Shown here: positions 4,268 through 12,102 of the stretch, piece after piece | Numbering within the stretch: the first letter of the stretch is position 1 | Layout of the letters: each line of letters begins with the position of its first letter | Assembly: GCA_012274205.1 (NCBI GenBank) | Contig: JAAOZY010000174.1 | Coordinates: 1 to 13,760 of the forward strand | Direction: 5' to 3' | Length of the DNA: 13,760 nt | DNA from: Betaproteobacteria bacterium | GTDB taxonomy: Bacteria; Pseudomonadota; Gammaproteobacteria; Burkholderiales; SG8-39 | Made by a program: the position numbers and the translations under genes | The notes under the pieces: model-generated | Databases searched by the model: none | What the model was told of the DNA's origin: nothing | Seen by the model: the letters and a program-made list of their open reading frames with translations, nothing else

Positions 4268-6993
4268 TAGGACAATATCCCGAGTTCGCGCGCGCGCACC
4301 AGCGCGTGCGTGCGGTTGCCCACCTGCAGGGTGTCGTAGATCTTCTTCAGATACCATTTCACGGTTTCCTCGGAAATGAACAGGCGCTGGCCGATTTCAC
4401 GGTTGCGCAGGCCGAGTCCGAGCAGATTCAGGATCTGCACTTCGCGCTGGTGCAAGGGCGGGGGCCGCCTAGCAGCGCCCGCCGCCGGCGCCGCCGCCGC
4501 GCTGCCTGGCGCCAGTGCCTGGACGACGCGCTGCGCCAGCACGGCCTGCGCTCCACCATGCGCACGCAGCAGCGTGGCGACGCCGTTGCCGGCCGCGAGA
4601 AAGGGATAGATGACCCCGGCCGGCGCGGCGAGCGCCAGCGCCTCGCCGATTGCACTGTCCGCCGCCTGGGCTTCGCCCATGCCGCTGCGCGCGAGCGCCT
4701 GCCAGATGCGAAATTCGATTTGCACGCGCACGCGCCCGGCGCGGCGCGCCTGCGCGAGCGCGGCGTTCGCGAGCTTGAGCGCTTCGCGAAAGTGCCGGCG
4801 CGCGAGCGCGAGTTCGACCGAGGCGCTGATCCATGAGGCGTGATGCTCGGTGTGCAGCGCGACCGCCGCGTGGCCGGATACCTCCAGCATGGTGCGCGCG
4901 CGCCGCAGGCACTGCTCGGCGCGCGCCAACCCGCCGCTGCGGCAGGCGAGCCGCGCTTCGGCGAGGTCCGCGCGGAATCCGACGCGGTCGATGTTGCGCT
5001 CGGCGCCGACTGCGCGTGCGCGTGCGAGGTCGGCCTCGGCGGCAGCATATTCGCCCAATAACGTCAGCAGCTGCGCCCGGATCACCTGGGCGACGCCGAC
5101 GAAGGCGTAGGTCTGGGTCGAATCGAGCAGATCGATCGCCTCGTCCAGTTCTGCCCGCGCCGCCTCCGTGTCATTGAGTTCCAGCCGCATGATCGCCAGG
5201 GCCGTGCGCAGGAACCCGGCGCTGCCGGTTCTGAGCCAGCGCCGGTTGCGCGCATCGAGCAGCCAGTGCGCAAGCTCGTCCGCCGCAATGTCCGGGCGCG
5301 CGCGCAGGTAATCGACGACCGCGATGTTGTAGCGCGCCATCAGGTTCACCACGGTTTCCTCGCTCGCGTCGGAGATGCGCACCGCTTCGGTGAACTGTCC
5401 GCGTGCGTCCTCCAGCCTGCCCGCGAGCCGCTCGGCGTAGCCCAGCACCACGTGGGCGTAGGCGCGCTGCAGCGGATCTTCGGGCCCGAAGGCTTGCGGC
5501 AGATTGGCGCGCAGTCCGCTGACATCGGGCAGGTCGTAGCGCGTCACCCCGCTCATGGTGCGCACGATCTGCAGTTCGGCGCGCAGCGTGGGCAGCGCGG
5601 CGGCGGCGCGCCTGCCCGGTCGCGCGCGCTCGAGCGCGAGCTCTGCGGCGCGTATCGAGCGGATTGCGGCGCGCGCGTCGCCGAGGTACAGCTCGGTCCA
5701 GGCCTCGAGCACGCACAGCGTGGCCGATTGCGCCAGCGCCGTGCGCGGCAGCGCCTCGAGCCAGGTATGAAGTTCCTTCAGATTGCCTTCGCGCAGCAAC
5801 CCGCGACCATGGCGCTCGAGCAGCCGCGCCGCCTGCGGGTACAAACCGCCGCGCAGCGCATAACGCAGCGCCTCCGCCGGCTGGCCGTCGCCCGCGAGCC
5901 AGTCGCAGGCGCGCTGGTACAGGGATTTCAGCAGCTGCGGGTCGCTTGCCTTGAGGCGCTGGCGCAGGAAGGCCGAGAACAGATGGTGGTAGCGGTACCA
6001 GATGCGCTCTTCGTCCAGGCGCAGGATGAACAGATTGGCCCGCTCCAGTTCGGCGATGCGCGCGTGGCTGTCGCGCCGGCCGGTAAGCGCATCCGCGAGC
6101 GGCACGCTGAACTGGTCGAGCACGGCGGTGCGGCTGAGAAACTCCTGCAGTGCGGGCGACTGGCGCGATACGATGTCCTCCAGCAGATAGTCGGCGAAGC
6201 TCGCCACGCCGGCGCGCTCGCCCGCATCCAGGGCCAGCGGAGTCGCGGCGCTCGCGCGCTGCGCCAGGGCGATGGTGGCGAGCTGCAGACCGCCGATCCA
6301 GCCTTCGGTTTGCTCCGCCAGCATGCCGATCTGCGCCTCGGACAGCTTCAGCTGTTTCAGTTCGCGCAGGTAATCGCGGATCTCCAGCTGCGAGAAGCGC
6401 AGCTCGGAAAACCCGAGTTCGAGCACGGCGCCGCGCGCGCGCAGGCGCGCAATCGCAAGCGGCGGCCGGGTCTGGCCGGCAATCGCAAAATGGATGCTGG
6501 CGGCCGAATACTGCAGCAGGTAGCTCACCGCCGATTGCACCGCGGCAGCGGTGATCTCCTGGAAGTCGTCGAGGAAGATCGCCAGCGGCGCCGCGCTGGT
6601 GGTGAGGTCGTTGATCAGGCTCGCCATCACCTCCTGCAGCGGCACGCGCGCCGCCGAGCGCATCATCTCGTAGGCGTCGCCCCCGGCGCCAGGCCGCGCG
6701 CGCTGCAGCGCTGCGATGAGGCTGGCGCAGAAGCGCTGCGCATCGTTGTCGGAAGCGTCCAGCGACAGCCAGCACACGTCGATCCCCTGCGCCGCGAGCG
6801 CCAGATAGCCCTGCGACATCAGGGTTGATTTGCCCGAGCCGCTGGGGGCGGTGACCAGCGCGAGCTTGTTCGCGCGCAGGTTGCAGAACCCGGCCAGCAC
6901 CTCGGGCCGCGCGAGCAGGCGGGTTTCGCTCGAAGGCGGCGCCAGCTTGGTCGACGGCGGGGTGGGCAGGCGGCGTTTGCTCATGGCCGGCAT
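4267..6993 (-). CDS. MalT/LAL-type LuxR family transcriptional regulator
   Basis: This 908-residue protein is a STAND-type ATP-dependent activator of the LAL (large ATP-binding LuxR) family, the class of E. coli MalT. Order of parts: a polar N-terminus; a P-loop ATPase with Walker A APSGSGKST (about 49-57) and Walker B AIFLDDFQE (about 138-146); a winged-helix segment; a long helical repeat region (TPR-like, about 370-800); and a C-terminal LuxR helix-turn-helix (LHQREVQILNLLGLGLRNREIGQRLFISEETVKWYLKKIYDTLQV, last 65 residues). In this family ligand binding with ATP drives oligomerisation and DNA binding. The start at 6993 was preferred because AGGGTGG precedes it; starts at 7035 or 6984 are possible. 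It is divergent from the HAAT transporter 142 bp away, its likely target. The effector is unknown. Confidence 0.9.
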   Translation of the reverse strand: MPAMSKRRLPTPPSTKLAPPSSETRLLARPEVLAGFCNLRANKLALVTAPSGSGKSTLMSQGYLALAAQGIDVCWLSLDASDNDAQRFCASLIAALQRARPGAGGDAYEMMRSAARVPLQEVMASLINDLTTSAAPLAIFLDDFQEITAAAVQSAVSYLLQYSAASIHFAIAGQTRPPLAIARLRARGAVLELGFSELRFSQLEIRDYLRELKQLKLSEAQIGMLAEQTEGWIGGLQLATIALAQRASAATPLALDAGERAGVASFADYLLEDIVSRQSPALQEFLSRTAVLDQFSVPLADALTGRRDSHARIAELERANLFILRLDEERIWYRYHHLFSAFLRQRLKASDPQLLKSLYQRACDWLAGDGQPAEALRYALRGGLYPQAARLLERHGRGLLREGNLKELHTWLEALPRTALAQSATLCVLEAWTELYLGDARAAIRSIRAAELALERARPGRRAAAALPTLRAELQIVRTMSGVTRYDLPDVSGLRANLPQAFGPEDPLQRAYAHVVLGYAERLAGRLEDARGQFTEAVRISDASEETVVNLMARYNIAVVDYLRARPDIAADELAHWLLDARNRRWLRTGSAGFLRTALAIMRLELNDTEAARAELDEAIDLLDSTQTYAFVGVAQVIRAQLLTLLGEYAAAEADLARARAVGAERNIDRVGFRADLAEARLACRSGGLARAEQCLRRARTMLEVSGHAAVALHTEHHASWISASVELALARRHFREALKLANAALAQARRAGRVRVQIEFRIWQALARSGMGEAQAADSAIGEALALAAPAGVIYPFLAAGNGVATLLRAHGGAQAVLAQRVVQALAPGSAAAAPAAGAARRPPPLHQREVQILNLLGLGLRNREIGQRLFISEETVKWYLKKIYDTLQVGNRTHALVRARELGILS

Positions 6994-7000
6994 TTTCCAC

Positions 7001-7019
7001 CCTTTCGGGGGGTGAAAGG
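7001..7019 (-). promoter_or_regulatory. Hairpin overlapping the ribosome binding site of the LuxR-type gene
   Basis: CCTTTC (7001-7006) and GAAAGG (7014-7019) are a 6-bp inverted repeat around GGGGGGT. On the minus strand the downstream arm GAAAGG abuts and partly overlaps the Shine-Dalgarno (AGGGTGG) of the regulator, so folding could limit its translation. An alternative CACCC/GGGTG pairing uses the same bases. Short and unproven. Confidence 0.3.
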
Positions 7020-7135
7020 AAGCGGCGTTGCGCACACGATAGCAGCCGGCTCACTGGCAGCGCGCCGGGAGTGAAGCATTTTGCGCCGGCCCGGTATCAA
7101 CAATCGGATAAATCGGAAGTTTGAGAGGAGGAATC

Positions 7136-8326
7136 ATGCAGACTAGACATGCAGTCATCGCCGGCATCGCGCTGGCCCTGTGCACCGGCTCGGCCTGGGC
7201 GCAAGACATCAAGATCGCGCACGTGTACGACAAGACCGGGCCGCTCGAGGCCTACGCCAAGCAGTCGAGCATCGGCTTCACCATGGGGCTGGAGTACGCG
7301 ACCGGCGGCAAAATGGAACTGCTGGGGCGAAAGCTCGTGGTGATCGAGAAGGATACGCAGAACAAGCCGGACGTGGGCAAGGCGCAACTCGCTGCCGCCT
7401 ACGGCGACGACAAAGCGGACATCGCGGTCGGACCGGTCAACTCCGGCGTCGGCCTGGCCATGCTGCCAGTCGCGGAAGAGTACAAGAAGGTCCTGCTGGT
7501 CGAACCTGCAGTGGCGGATTCAATTACCGGCGACAAATGGAACCGTTACATCTTCAGGACGTCGCGCAATTCGACGCAAGACGCGGTGGCCGGCGCCGCG
7601 ACGCTGAAGGGCGAGGTCACGATAGCGACCCTGGCGCAGGACTACGCCTTCGGCCGCGACGGAATCAAGGCGTTCAAGGAGGCCCTGGCCAAGGCGAATC
7701 CGAAGGCCAAGATCATCCATGAGGAATACGCCCCCGCGGCCACGACCGATTTCACCGCCCCGGTCGAGCGCATCTTCGAGGCGCTCAAGGACAAGCCCGG
7801 GCGCAAGGTGCTCGTGATCGTCTGGGCCGGGCCGCATCCGATGGTGAAAATCATGGGCATGAACCCGGGGCGCTACGGCATCGAGTTAGCGCCGGGCGGC
7901 AATATCCTGCCGGTGATGAAGTCGTGGAAGAGCTACGCGGGCGTCGAGGGCGCGATCTACTACTACTACGGCTTCCCGAAGAACAAGATGAACGACTGGC
8001 TGGTGAAGGAGCATGAAAAACGCTACGGCCAGCCGCCGGATTTCTTCACCGCGGGCGGGTTCGCGGCGGCGATGGCGGTGGTCGATGGCATCAAGAAGGC
8101 GGGCAGCACCGACACCGAGAAGCTGATCGCGGCCATGGAAGGCATGTCCTTCGACACACCCAAGGGCATGATGACCTTCCGCAAGGAAGACCATCAGGCG
8201 ATGCAGGACATGTACCAGTTTCGCATCAAGAAGGCGGCCGACCAGAAGAACGAGTGGGACTTGCTCGACCTGGTGCGCGTGATTCCCGCCGCCGAGATGT
8301 CGATCCCGATCCAGAACAAGCGCTGA
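7136..8326 (+). CDS. HAAT-family ABC transporter periplasmic substrate-binding protein
   Basis: This 396-residue type I periplasmic binding protein captures substrate for the importer encoded downstream. The signal peptide is MQTRHAVIAGIALALCTGSAWA with cleavage expected after Ala22, giving QDIKIAHVYDKTGPLEAYAKQ, the standard LivK-like N-terminus. Two Rossmann-like lobes follow (PBP1 fold); IAVGPVNSGVGLAMLPVAEEYKKVLLVEPAVADSITG is the first-lobe pocket region and DYAFGRDGIKAFKEAL the second-lobe entry. The ATG at 7136 is preceded by a very strong AGGAGG at 7126-7131. In-frame TTG at 7121 would read through this site. The family binds Leu/Ile/Val, amides, urea or aromatic acids; the ligand here cannot be told. 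The strong Shine-Dalgarno and the hairpin after the gene suit a protein made in excess. Confidence 0.9.
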   Translation: MQTRHAVIAGIALALCTGSAWAQDIKIAHVYDKTGPLEAYAKQSSIGFTMGLEYATGGKMELLGRKLVVIEKDTQNKPDVGKAQLAAAYGDDKADIAVGPVNSGVGLAMLPVAEEYKKVLLVEPAVADSITGDKWNRYIFRTSRNSTQDAVAGAATLKGEVTIATLAQDYAFGRDGIKAFKEALAKANPKAKIIHEEYAPAATTDFTAPVERIFEALKDKPGRKVLVIVWAGPHPMVKIMGMNPGRYGIELAPGGNILPVMKSWKSYAGVEGAIYYYYGFPKNKMNDWLVKEHEKRYGQPPDFFTAGGFAAAMAVVDGIKKAGSTDTEKLIAAMEGMSFDTPKGMMTFRKEDHQAMQDMYQFRIKKAADQKNEWDLLDLVRVIPAAEMSIPIQNKR

Positions 8327-8334
8327 GTTCGTTT

Positions 8335-8376
8335 GCCGCATGCGCGGCGCGACCCGCCGGGAGTACCCGGCGGGTC
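8335..8376 (+). promoter_or_regulatory. Strong hairpins between the binding protein gene and the first ATPase gene
   Basis: GACCCGCCGGG (8351-8361) and CCCGGCGGGTC (8366-8376) form a perfect 11-bp stem with an AGTA loop. A smaller palindrome, GCCGC-ATGC-GCGGC, sits at 8335-8348. There is no T-tract, so complete termination is unlikely. Such stems after a binding-protein gene commonly protect the upstream mRNA or partly attenuate, giving more binding protein than membrane parts. Confidence 0.55.
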
Positions 8377-8408
8377 CTAGCCAGCCATCGCCTCAGGGTC
8401 GAATCCAG

Positions 8409-9176
8409 ATGAGCGCGGAACACCCCGTCCTCGAGACGCACGGCCTCAGCATCCGCTTTGGCGGCCATGTCGCCGTCAATCAGGTGTCCTGTGCGTTTCA
8501 CCCGGATACGCTGACCGCCATCGTCGGCCCCAACGGCGCCGGCAAGACCACCTACTTCAACCTGATTTCCGGCCAGTTGCGGGCAACGGCCGGACGCGTC
8601 ACGCTCTATGGCGAGGACATCACCGCGCTCGCGGCGCCCCAGCGCACGCGGCGCGGCATGGGGCGGGCGTTCCAGCTCACCAACCTGTTCCCGCAGCTGT
8701 CCGTGCTCGAAAACGTGCGCCTGGCGGTGCAGTCGCGCGCGGGCATGGGCATGAATCTGTTCTCGGTGTGGGCCGGCCACGTCGAACTGATCGAGCGCGC
8801 CGAGCATTACCTGCACCGCGTCAGGCTCGCCGACCGGCGCGACACGCTGGCCGCGGCGCTGGCGCACGGCGACCAGAGAAAGCTGGAAGTGGCGATCCTG
8901 CTGGCGCTCGATCCCGACCTGTTCATGTTCGACGAACCGACCGCGGGCATGAGCGTGGATGAAGTGCCGGTGATCCTCGAATTGATCCACGAGATCAAGA
9001 ACCAGGGCGACAAGACCATACTGCTGGTCGAGCACAAGATGGACGTGGTGCGCTCGCTCGCCGACCGCATCATCGTATTGCACCAGGGCGAACTCGTCGC
9101 CGACGGCGAGCCGGCCGCGGTGATTGCCTCGCCCATCGTGCAGCAGGCCTATCTGGGGCTGGCCGGGCATGAATAA
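8409..9176 (+). CDS. livG: HAAT ABC transporter ATPase, LivG type
   Basis: One of two cytosolic ATPases that power the HAAT importer. The 255-residue protein has Walker A GPNGAGKTT (40-48), a Q-loop in RAFQLTNLFPQLSVLENVRLA, a signature written LAHGDQRKLEVA in place of LSGGQ, Walker B LFMFDEPTAGM, and the switch His in LLVEHKMDVV. MGRAFQLTNLF and the MSVDEVPVILELIHEIK tail are typical of LivG rather than LivF. The divergent signature is common in the LivG branch (family consensus about LSYGQQRRLE). The ATG at 8409 was chosen by alignment; the frame is open further upstream through the hairpin but codes nothing typical. Its last 8 nt overlap livF. Confidence 0.93.
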   Translation: MSAEHPVLETHGLSIRFGGHVAVNQVSCAFHPDTLTAIVGPNGAGKTTYFNLISGQLRATAGRVTLYGEDITALAAPQRTRRGMGRAFQLTNLFPQLSVLENVRLAVQSRAGMGMNLFSVWAGHVELIERAEHYLHRVRLADRRDTLAAALAHGDQRKLEVAILLALDPDLFMFDEPTAGMSVDEVPVILELIHEIKNQGDKTILLVEHKMDVVRSLADRIIVLHQGELVADGEPAAVIASPIVQQAYLGLAGHE

Positions 9177-9891
9177 TCTGCTCGCGCTCAGCGGCGTCAA
9201 TACGCACATCGGCCATTACCACATCCTGCAGGGCGTCGATTTGGCCGTGCCGCAGGGCGGGCTCACCATGCTGCTCGGCCGCAACGGCGCCGGCAAGACC
9301 ACTTGCCTGCGCACCATCATGGGCTTGTGGAAAGCGTCCGAAGGGCGCATCGATTTCGACGGCGCCGACATCGCCGGGCGCTCGACGCCGGCGGTGGCGC
9401 AACTCGGCATCGGCTACGTGCCGGAGTCGATGGGCATATTCGCCGGACTCACGGTGCGCGAAAACCTGACGCTGGCGGCGCGCTCGGGGCCGATCGACGA
9501 GCGGCGCCTCGCCTGGATGTTCGGGCTGTTTCCCGCACTGAAGAAATTCTGGCAACTCCCCGCAGGCTTCCTGTCCGGCGGGCAAAAGCAGATGCTCGCC
9601 ATCGCGCGCGCCATGATCGAACCGAGGAAGCTGCTGCTGGTGGACGAGCCGACCAAGGGCCTGGCGCCCGCGATCATCGCGCACATGGTTGAAGCGTTCC
9701 GCGAGCTCAAGCGCACCGACACCACCATCCTGCTGGTGGAGCAGAATTTCAATTTTGCGCGCGCGCTGGGCGACACCGTCGCGGTGATGGATTCGGGGCG
9801 CATCGTGCACGGCGGCAGCATGCGCGAGCTGGCCGAAGACGCCGCGCTGCAGCACAAACTCCTCGGGCTGTCGCTGGACGCGCACCAATGA
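9169..9891 (+). CDS. livF: HAAT ABC transporter ATPase, LivF type
   Basis: The second ATPase of the importer, 240 residues. Walker A is GRNGAGKTT (about 37-45). The Q-loop region IGYVPESMGIFAGLTVRENLTLAA is the hallmark of LivF. The signature LSGGQKQMLAIARAM is canonical and Walker B is LLLVDEPTKGLAP. The switch His position appears as LLVEQNFNFA, with Gln where many ABC ATPases have His, as is usual in LivF. It starts inside livG (8-nt overlap) and its stop overlaps the livH start as ATGA, so the ATPase and permease genes are translationally coupled. Confidence 0.95.
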   Translation: MNNLLALSGVNTHIGHYHILQGVDLAVPQGGLTMLLGRNGAGKTTCLRTIMGLWKASEGRIDFDGADIAGRSTPAVAQLGIGYVPESMGIFAGLTVRENLTLAARSGPIDERRLAWMFGLFPALKKFWQLPAGFLSGGQKQMLAIARAMIEPRKLLLVDEPTKGLAPAIIAHMVEAFRELKRTDTTILLVEQNFNFARALGDTVAVMDSGRIVHGGSMRELAEDAALQHKLLGLSLDAHQ

Positions 9892-10892
9892 GCCAGGCCA
9901 CGGAAACGCTGCCGGTTGCGCGCCTGGACAAGATCCCGCTGGCGCTGATTCCGCTGATCGCGCTGGCGGCGCTGCCCCTGATTCCGAGCCTGCCGACCTG
10001 GGTCACGCTGACGGTGGCCGGCCTCGCCATGGGAATGATGATTTTTATCATGGCTTCCGGTCTGACACTGGTGTTCGGATTGATGGATGTAATGAATTTT
10101 GCGCACGGCGCCTTCATCACCATCGGCGCCTTCGTCGCCACCAGCGTGCTGCTGCCGCTCGCCGCCTGGACCCGCGCCGACAACCTCGGGCTCAATCTCG
10201 CCGCGATGCTGCTGGCCATGCTCGCGGCGATGGCGGTGGCGGGCGCGCTCGGCCTTGCGTTCGAGCGCGTGATCATCAAGCCGGTGTACGGCCAGCACCT
10301 GAAGCAAATCCTGATCACCATGGGCGGCCTGATCGTGGCGGAGCAGTTGATCCTCGTCATCTGGGGTCCGGACATGATCACGCTGCCCAAGCCGGCGACA
10401 TTGCGCGGCAGTTTCATCTATGGTGACATCGCCATCGAAAAATATCGCGTGCTCGCAGTCGCGGTCGGGCTGGCGGTATTCGCGGCGATGTTCTTGGTGC
10501 TCAATCGCAGCCGCGTCGGCCTGCTGATTCGCGCCGGGGTCGAGGACAGCGAAATGGTGGAGTCACTCGGCTACCGCATCCGCCGCGTATTCATCGGCGT
10601 GTTCACCGCGGGCTCGGCGCTTGCCGGGCTGGGCGGCGTGATGTGGGCCCTGTATCAGGAGACGGTCACCTCGGCCATGGGCATGCAGGTGATGATCCTG
10701 ATATTCATCGTCATCATCATCGGCGGCCTGGGCTCGGTGGGCGGCTGTTTCATCGGCTCGCTGCTGGTGGGCCTGGTGGCGAACTACGTCGGCTTCCTTT
10801 CGCCCAAGGTCGCGCTCGGCTCGAACATCCTCCTGATGGTGCTGATCCTGCTGTGGCGCCCGCAGGGGCTGTACCCGGTGGCGAAGAGATAG
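9888..10892 (+). CDS. livH: HAAT ABC transporter permease, LivH type
   Basis: Inner-membrane permease of 334 residues that forms half of the translocation channel. After a short polar N-terminus (MSQATETLPVARLDK) there are about eight to nine hydrophobic segments. SGLTLVFGLMDVMNFAHGAF is the conserved LivH motif in the second or third helix, and EDSEMVESLGYRIRRVFIGVFTAGSALAGLGG contains the ATPase-contacting EAA-like loop. It ends LLWRPQGLYPVAKR, the usual C-terminus. The start overlaps the livF stop (ATGA). Unusually, its last 61 nt are repeated 128 bp downstream next to livM, with a hairpin element between the copies, so livH no longer abuts livM. Confidence 0.94.
   Translation: MSQATETLPVARLDKIPLALIPLIALAALPLIPSLPTWVTLTVAGLAMGMMIFIMASGLTLVFGLMDVMNFAHGAFITIGAFVATSVLLPLAAWTRADNLGLNLAAMLLAMLAAMAVAGALGLAFERVIIKPVYGQHLKQILITMGGLIVAEQLILVIWGPDMITLPKPATLRGSFIYGDIAIEKYRVLAVAVGLAVFAAMFLVLNRSRVGLLIRAGVEDSEMVESLGYRIRRVFIGVFTAGSALAGLGGVMWALYQETVTSAMGMQVMILIFIVIIIGGLGSVGGCFIGSLLVGLVANYVGFLSPKVALGSNILLMVLILLWRPQGLYPVAKR
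10832..10892 (+). repeat. livH 3' end, copy A of a 61-bp direct repeat
   Basis: This is the real C-terminal coding segment of livH, LMVLILLWRPQGLYPVAKR plus TAG. It matches 10960-11020 at 57 of 61 positions. The four differences (index 28, 52, 56 and 58 of the repeat) are all synonymous. Confidence 0.97.
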
Positions 10893-10959
10893 TGCTGATC
10901 ATGAATTCTTCCTATATGGGGGATCAAAAGGGGGTGTGCCCCCTTTTATCCAACAACGG
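10893..10959 (+). repeat. Hairpin element inserted between the two livH 3'-end copies
   Basis: The core hairpin has GGAT-C-AAAAGGGGG (10921-10934) pairing with CCCCCTTTTATCC (10939-10951), loop TGTG, with one bulged C. The inner 22 nt differ from the terminator-like hairpin at 4234-4255 by a single loop base. Both are preceded by TGAATTC and GGGGAT and followed by CAACA. The T-run is only four long but the shape resembles an intrinsic terminator, so it could reduce transcription into livM. No clear first hairpin like those at 1700 and 12072 precedes it. Confidence 0.8.
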
Positions 10960-11020
10960 CCTGATGGTGCTGATCCTGCTGTGGCGGCCGCAGGGGCTGT
11001 ACCCGGTGGCAAAGCGGTAG
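10960..11020 (+). repeat. livH 3' end, copy B of the 61-bp direct repeat
   Basis: This copy repeats the last 19 codons and the stop of livH but is in a different frame from livH (offset 128 bp) and has no start of its own. Its TAG lies 2 nt before the livM ATG, which looks like the original livH-livM junction and keeps the native sequence in front of livM. Weaker similarity continues about 11 nt upstream (TCCAACA against TCGAACA). Confidence 0.95.
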
Positions 11021-11022
11021 CC

Positions 11023-12102
11023 ATGATTGGAACGCTCCTTTCCGGCGACTACCCGCGCAGCCGCGCGCTGAGCGTGCTGCTGCTCTTGATCCTGGCCGGT
11101 CTTGCCTTCGCGCCCTTCGTGTTCCCGGGAACGCGCTCGCTCGACGTCGCCGCCAAGGTGTGCGTATTCATCCTGCTGGCGGCGAGCTACGACCTGCTGC
11201 TCGGCTACACCGGCATCGTATCTTTCGCGCACACCATGTTCTTCGGCATCGGCGCCTACGGCATCGCCATTGCCGCCTCCAGACTGGGCCCGACCTGGGG
11301 CAGTCTGGCGCTGGGCAGCCTCGCCGCGCTGGCCTGCTCGGCACTGCTGGCGCTGTTGATCGGCATGCTGTCCCTGCGCGTGAAGACCATATTCTTTGCC
11401 ATGATCACGCTCGCGGTGGCGAGTTTTTTCGCGATCCTTGCGTCGCAGCTCTCCGGTTTCACCGGCGGCGAAGACGGGCTTACCTACAAGCTGCCGGAGC
11501 TGCTGCTGCCGGGAACCAGGCTGCTCGATGCGCCGCTGCTGGGGGTGGACATCACCGGCAAGGTCGTCTCGTATTACCTCGTGTTTTTCGCCGCGGCGGC
11601 GCTGTTCCTGGGTTTGCTGCGGGTGGTGAATTCGCCGTTCGGCCGGGTGCTGCAGGCGATTCGCGAGAACGATTTTCGCGCCGAGGCGATCGGCTATCGC
11701 AGTGTGCTCTATCGCAGCGTCGCCAACTGCGTCGCCGCGCTCGCCGCCTGCGCCGCCGGCATCCTCTATGCGATCTGGCTGCGCTACGCCGGCCCCGCGA
11801 CCACGCTGTCGTTCGACATCATGGTCGACATCCTGCTGATGGTGGTGATCGGCGGCATGGGGACCATGTACGGCGCGGTGGTCGGCGCAACCCTGTTCGT
11901 GATCGCGCAGACCTATCTGCAGGATCTGATGAAGCTCGCCAGCGACGCGGCCGCGGGCGTGCCGCTGCTGCCCGCGCTGGTCCACCCGGACCGTTGGCTG
12001 CTGTGGCTGGGGATGCTGTTTGTCCTCAGCGTGTACCGCTTTCCGACAGGCATAGTCGGCAAACTAAGAACCCGTAACAAATTGTTTTTTGTTACGGACT
12101 GA
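11023..12102 (+). CDS. livM: HAAT ABC transporter permease, LivM type
   Basis: The second channel-forming permease, 359 residues with about nine to ten membrane segments. LLAASYDLLLGYTGIVSFAHTMFFGIGAYGIAI is the conserved LivM motif, and RVLQAIRENDFRAEAIGYRSVLYRSVANCVAA is the cytoplasmic loop that contacts the ATPase. GGMGTMYGAVVGA near residues 285-297 is also typical. The ATG at 11023 fits the family start; the frame open upstream to 10936 is derived from the livH repeat and hairpin. No clear Shine-Dalgarno is seen, so it probably relied on coupling to the livH stop. The last residues, about RNKLFFVTD, are encoded by the first hairpin of the composite element at 12072, so the C-terminus has been replaced or extended by that element. 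Confidence 0.94.
   Translation: MIGTLLSGDYPRSRALSVLLLLILAGLAFAPFVFPGTRSLDVAAKVCVFILLAASYDLLLGYTGIVSFAHTMFFGIGAYGIAIAASRLGPTWGSLALGSLAALACSALLALLIGMLSLRVKTIFFAMITLAVASFFAILASQLSGFTGGEDGLTYKLPELLLPGTRLLDAPLLGVDITGKVVSYYLVFFAAAALFLGLLRVVNSPFGRVLQAIRENDFRAEAIGYRSVLYRSVANCVAALAACAAGILYAIWLRYAGPATTLSFDIMVDILLMVVIGGMGTMYGAVVGATLFVIAQTYLQDLMKLASDAAAGVPLLPALVHPDRWLLWLGMLFVLSVYRFPTGIVGKLRTRNKLFFVTD

Noticed and set aside
5266..6828. Long plus-strand open frame (520 codons) opposite the LuxR-type regulator.
   Set aside because: Shadow of the regulator reading frame. It lacks domains and has Arg/Gln/Ala-rich low-complexity composition.
7081..7112. Promoter for the transporter operon (TTGCGC with GATAAA).
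   Set aside because: The spacing is about 20 nt and the -35 match is poor. A MalT-type activated promoter need not have a good -35 box, so no position could be supported.
10643..11020. Open frame of 125 codons overlapping livH in another frame and ending with copy B of the livH tail, possibly a frameshift product.
   Set aside because: Its upstream part is an out-of-frame shadow of livH, rich in His/Gly/Arg. No slippery heptamer was seen, and the in-frame livH ends normally at 10892.
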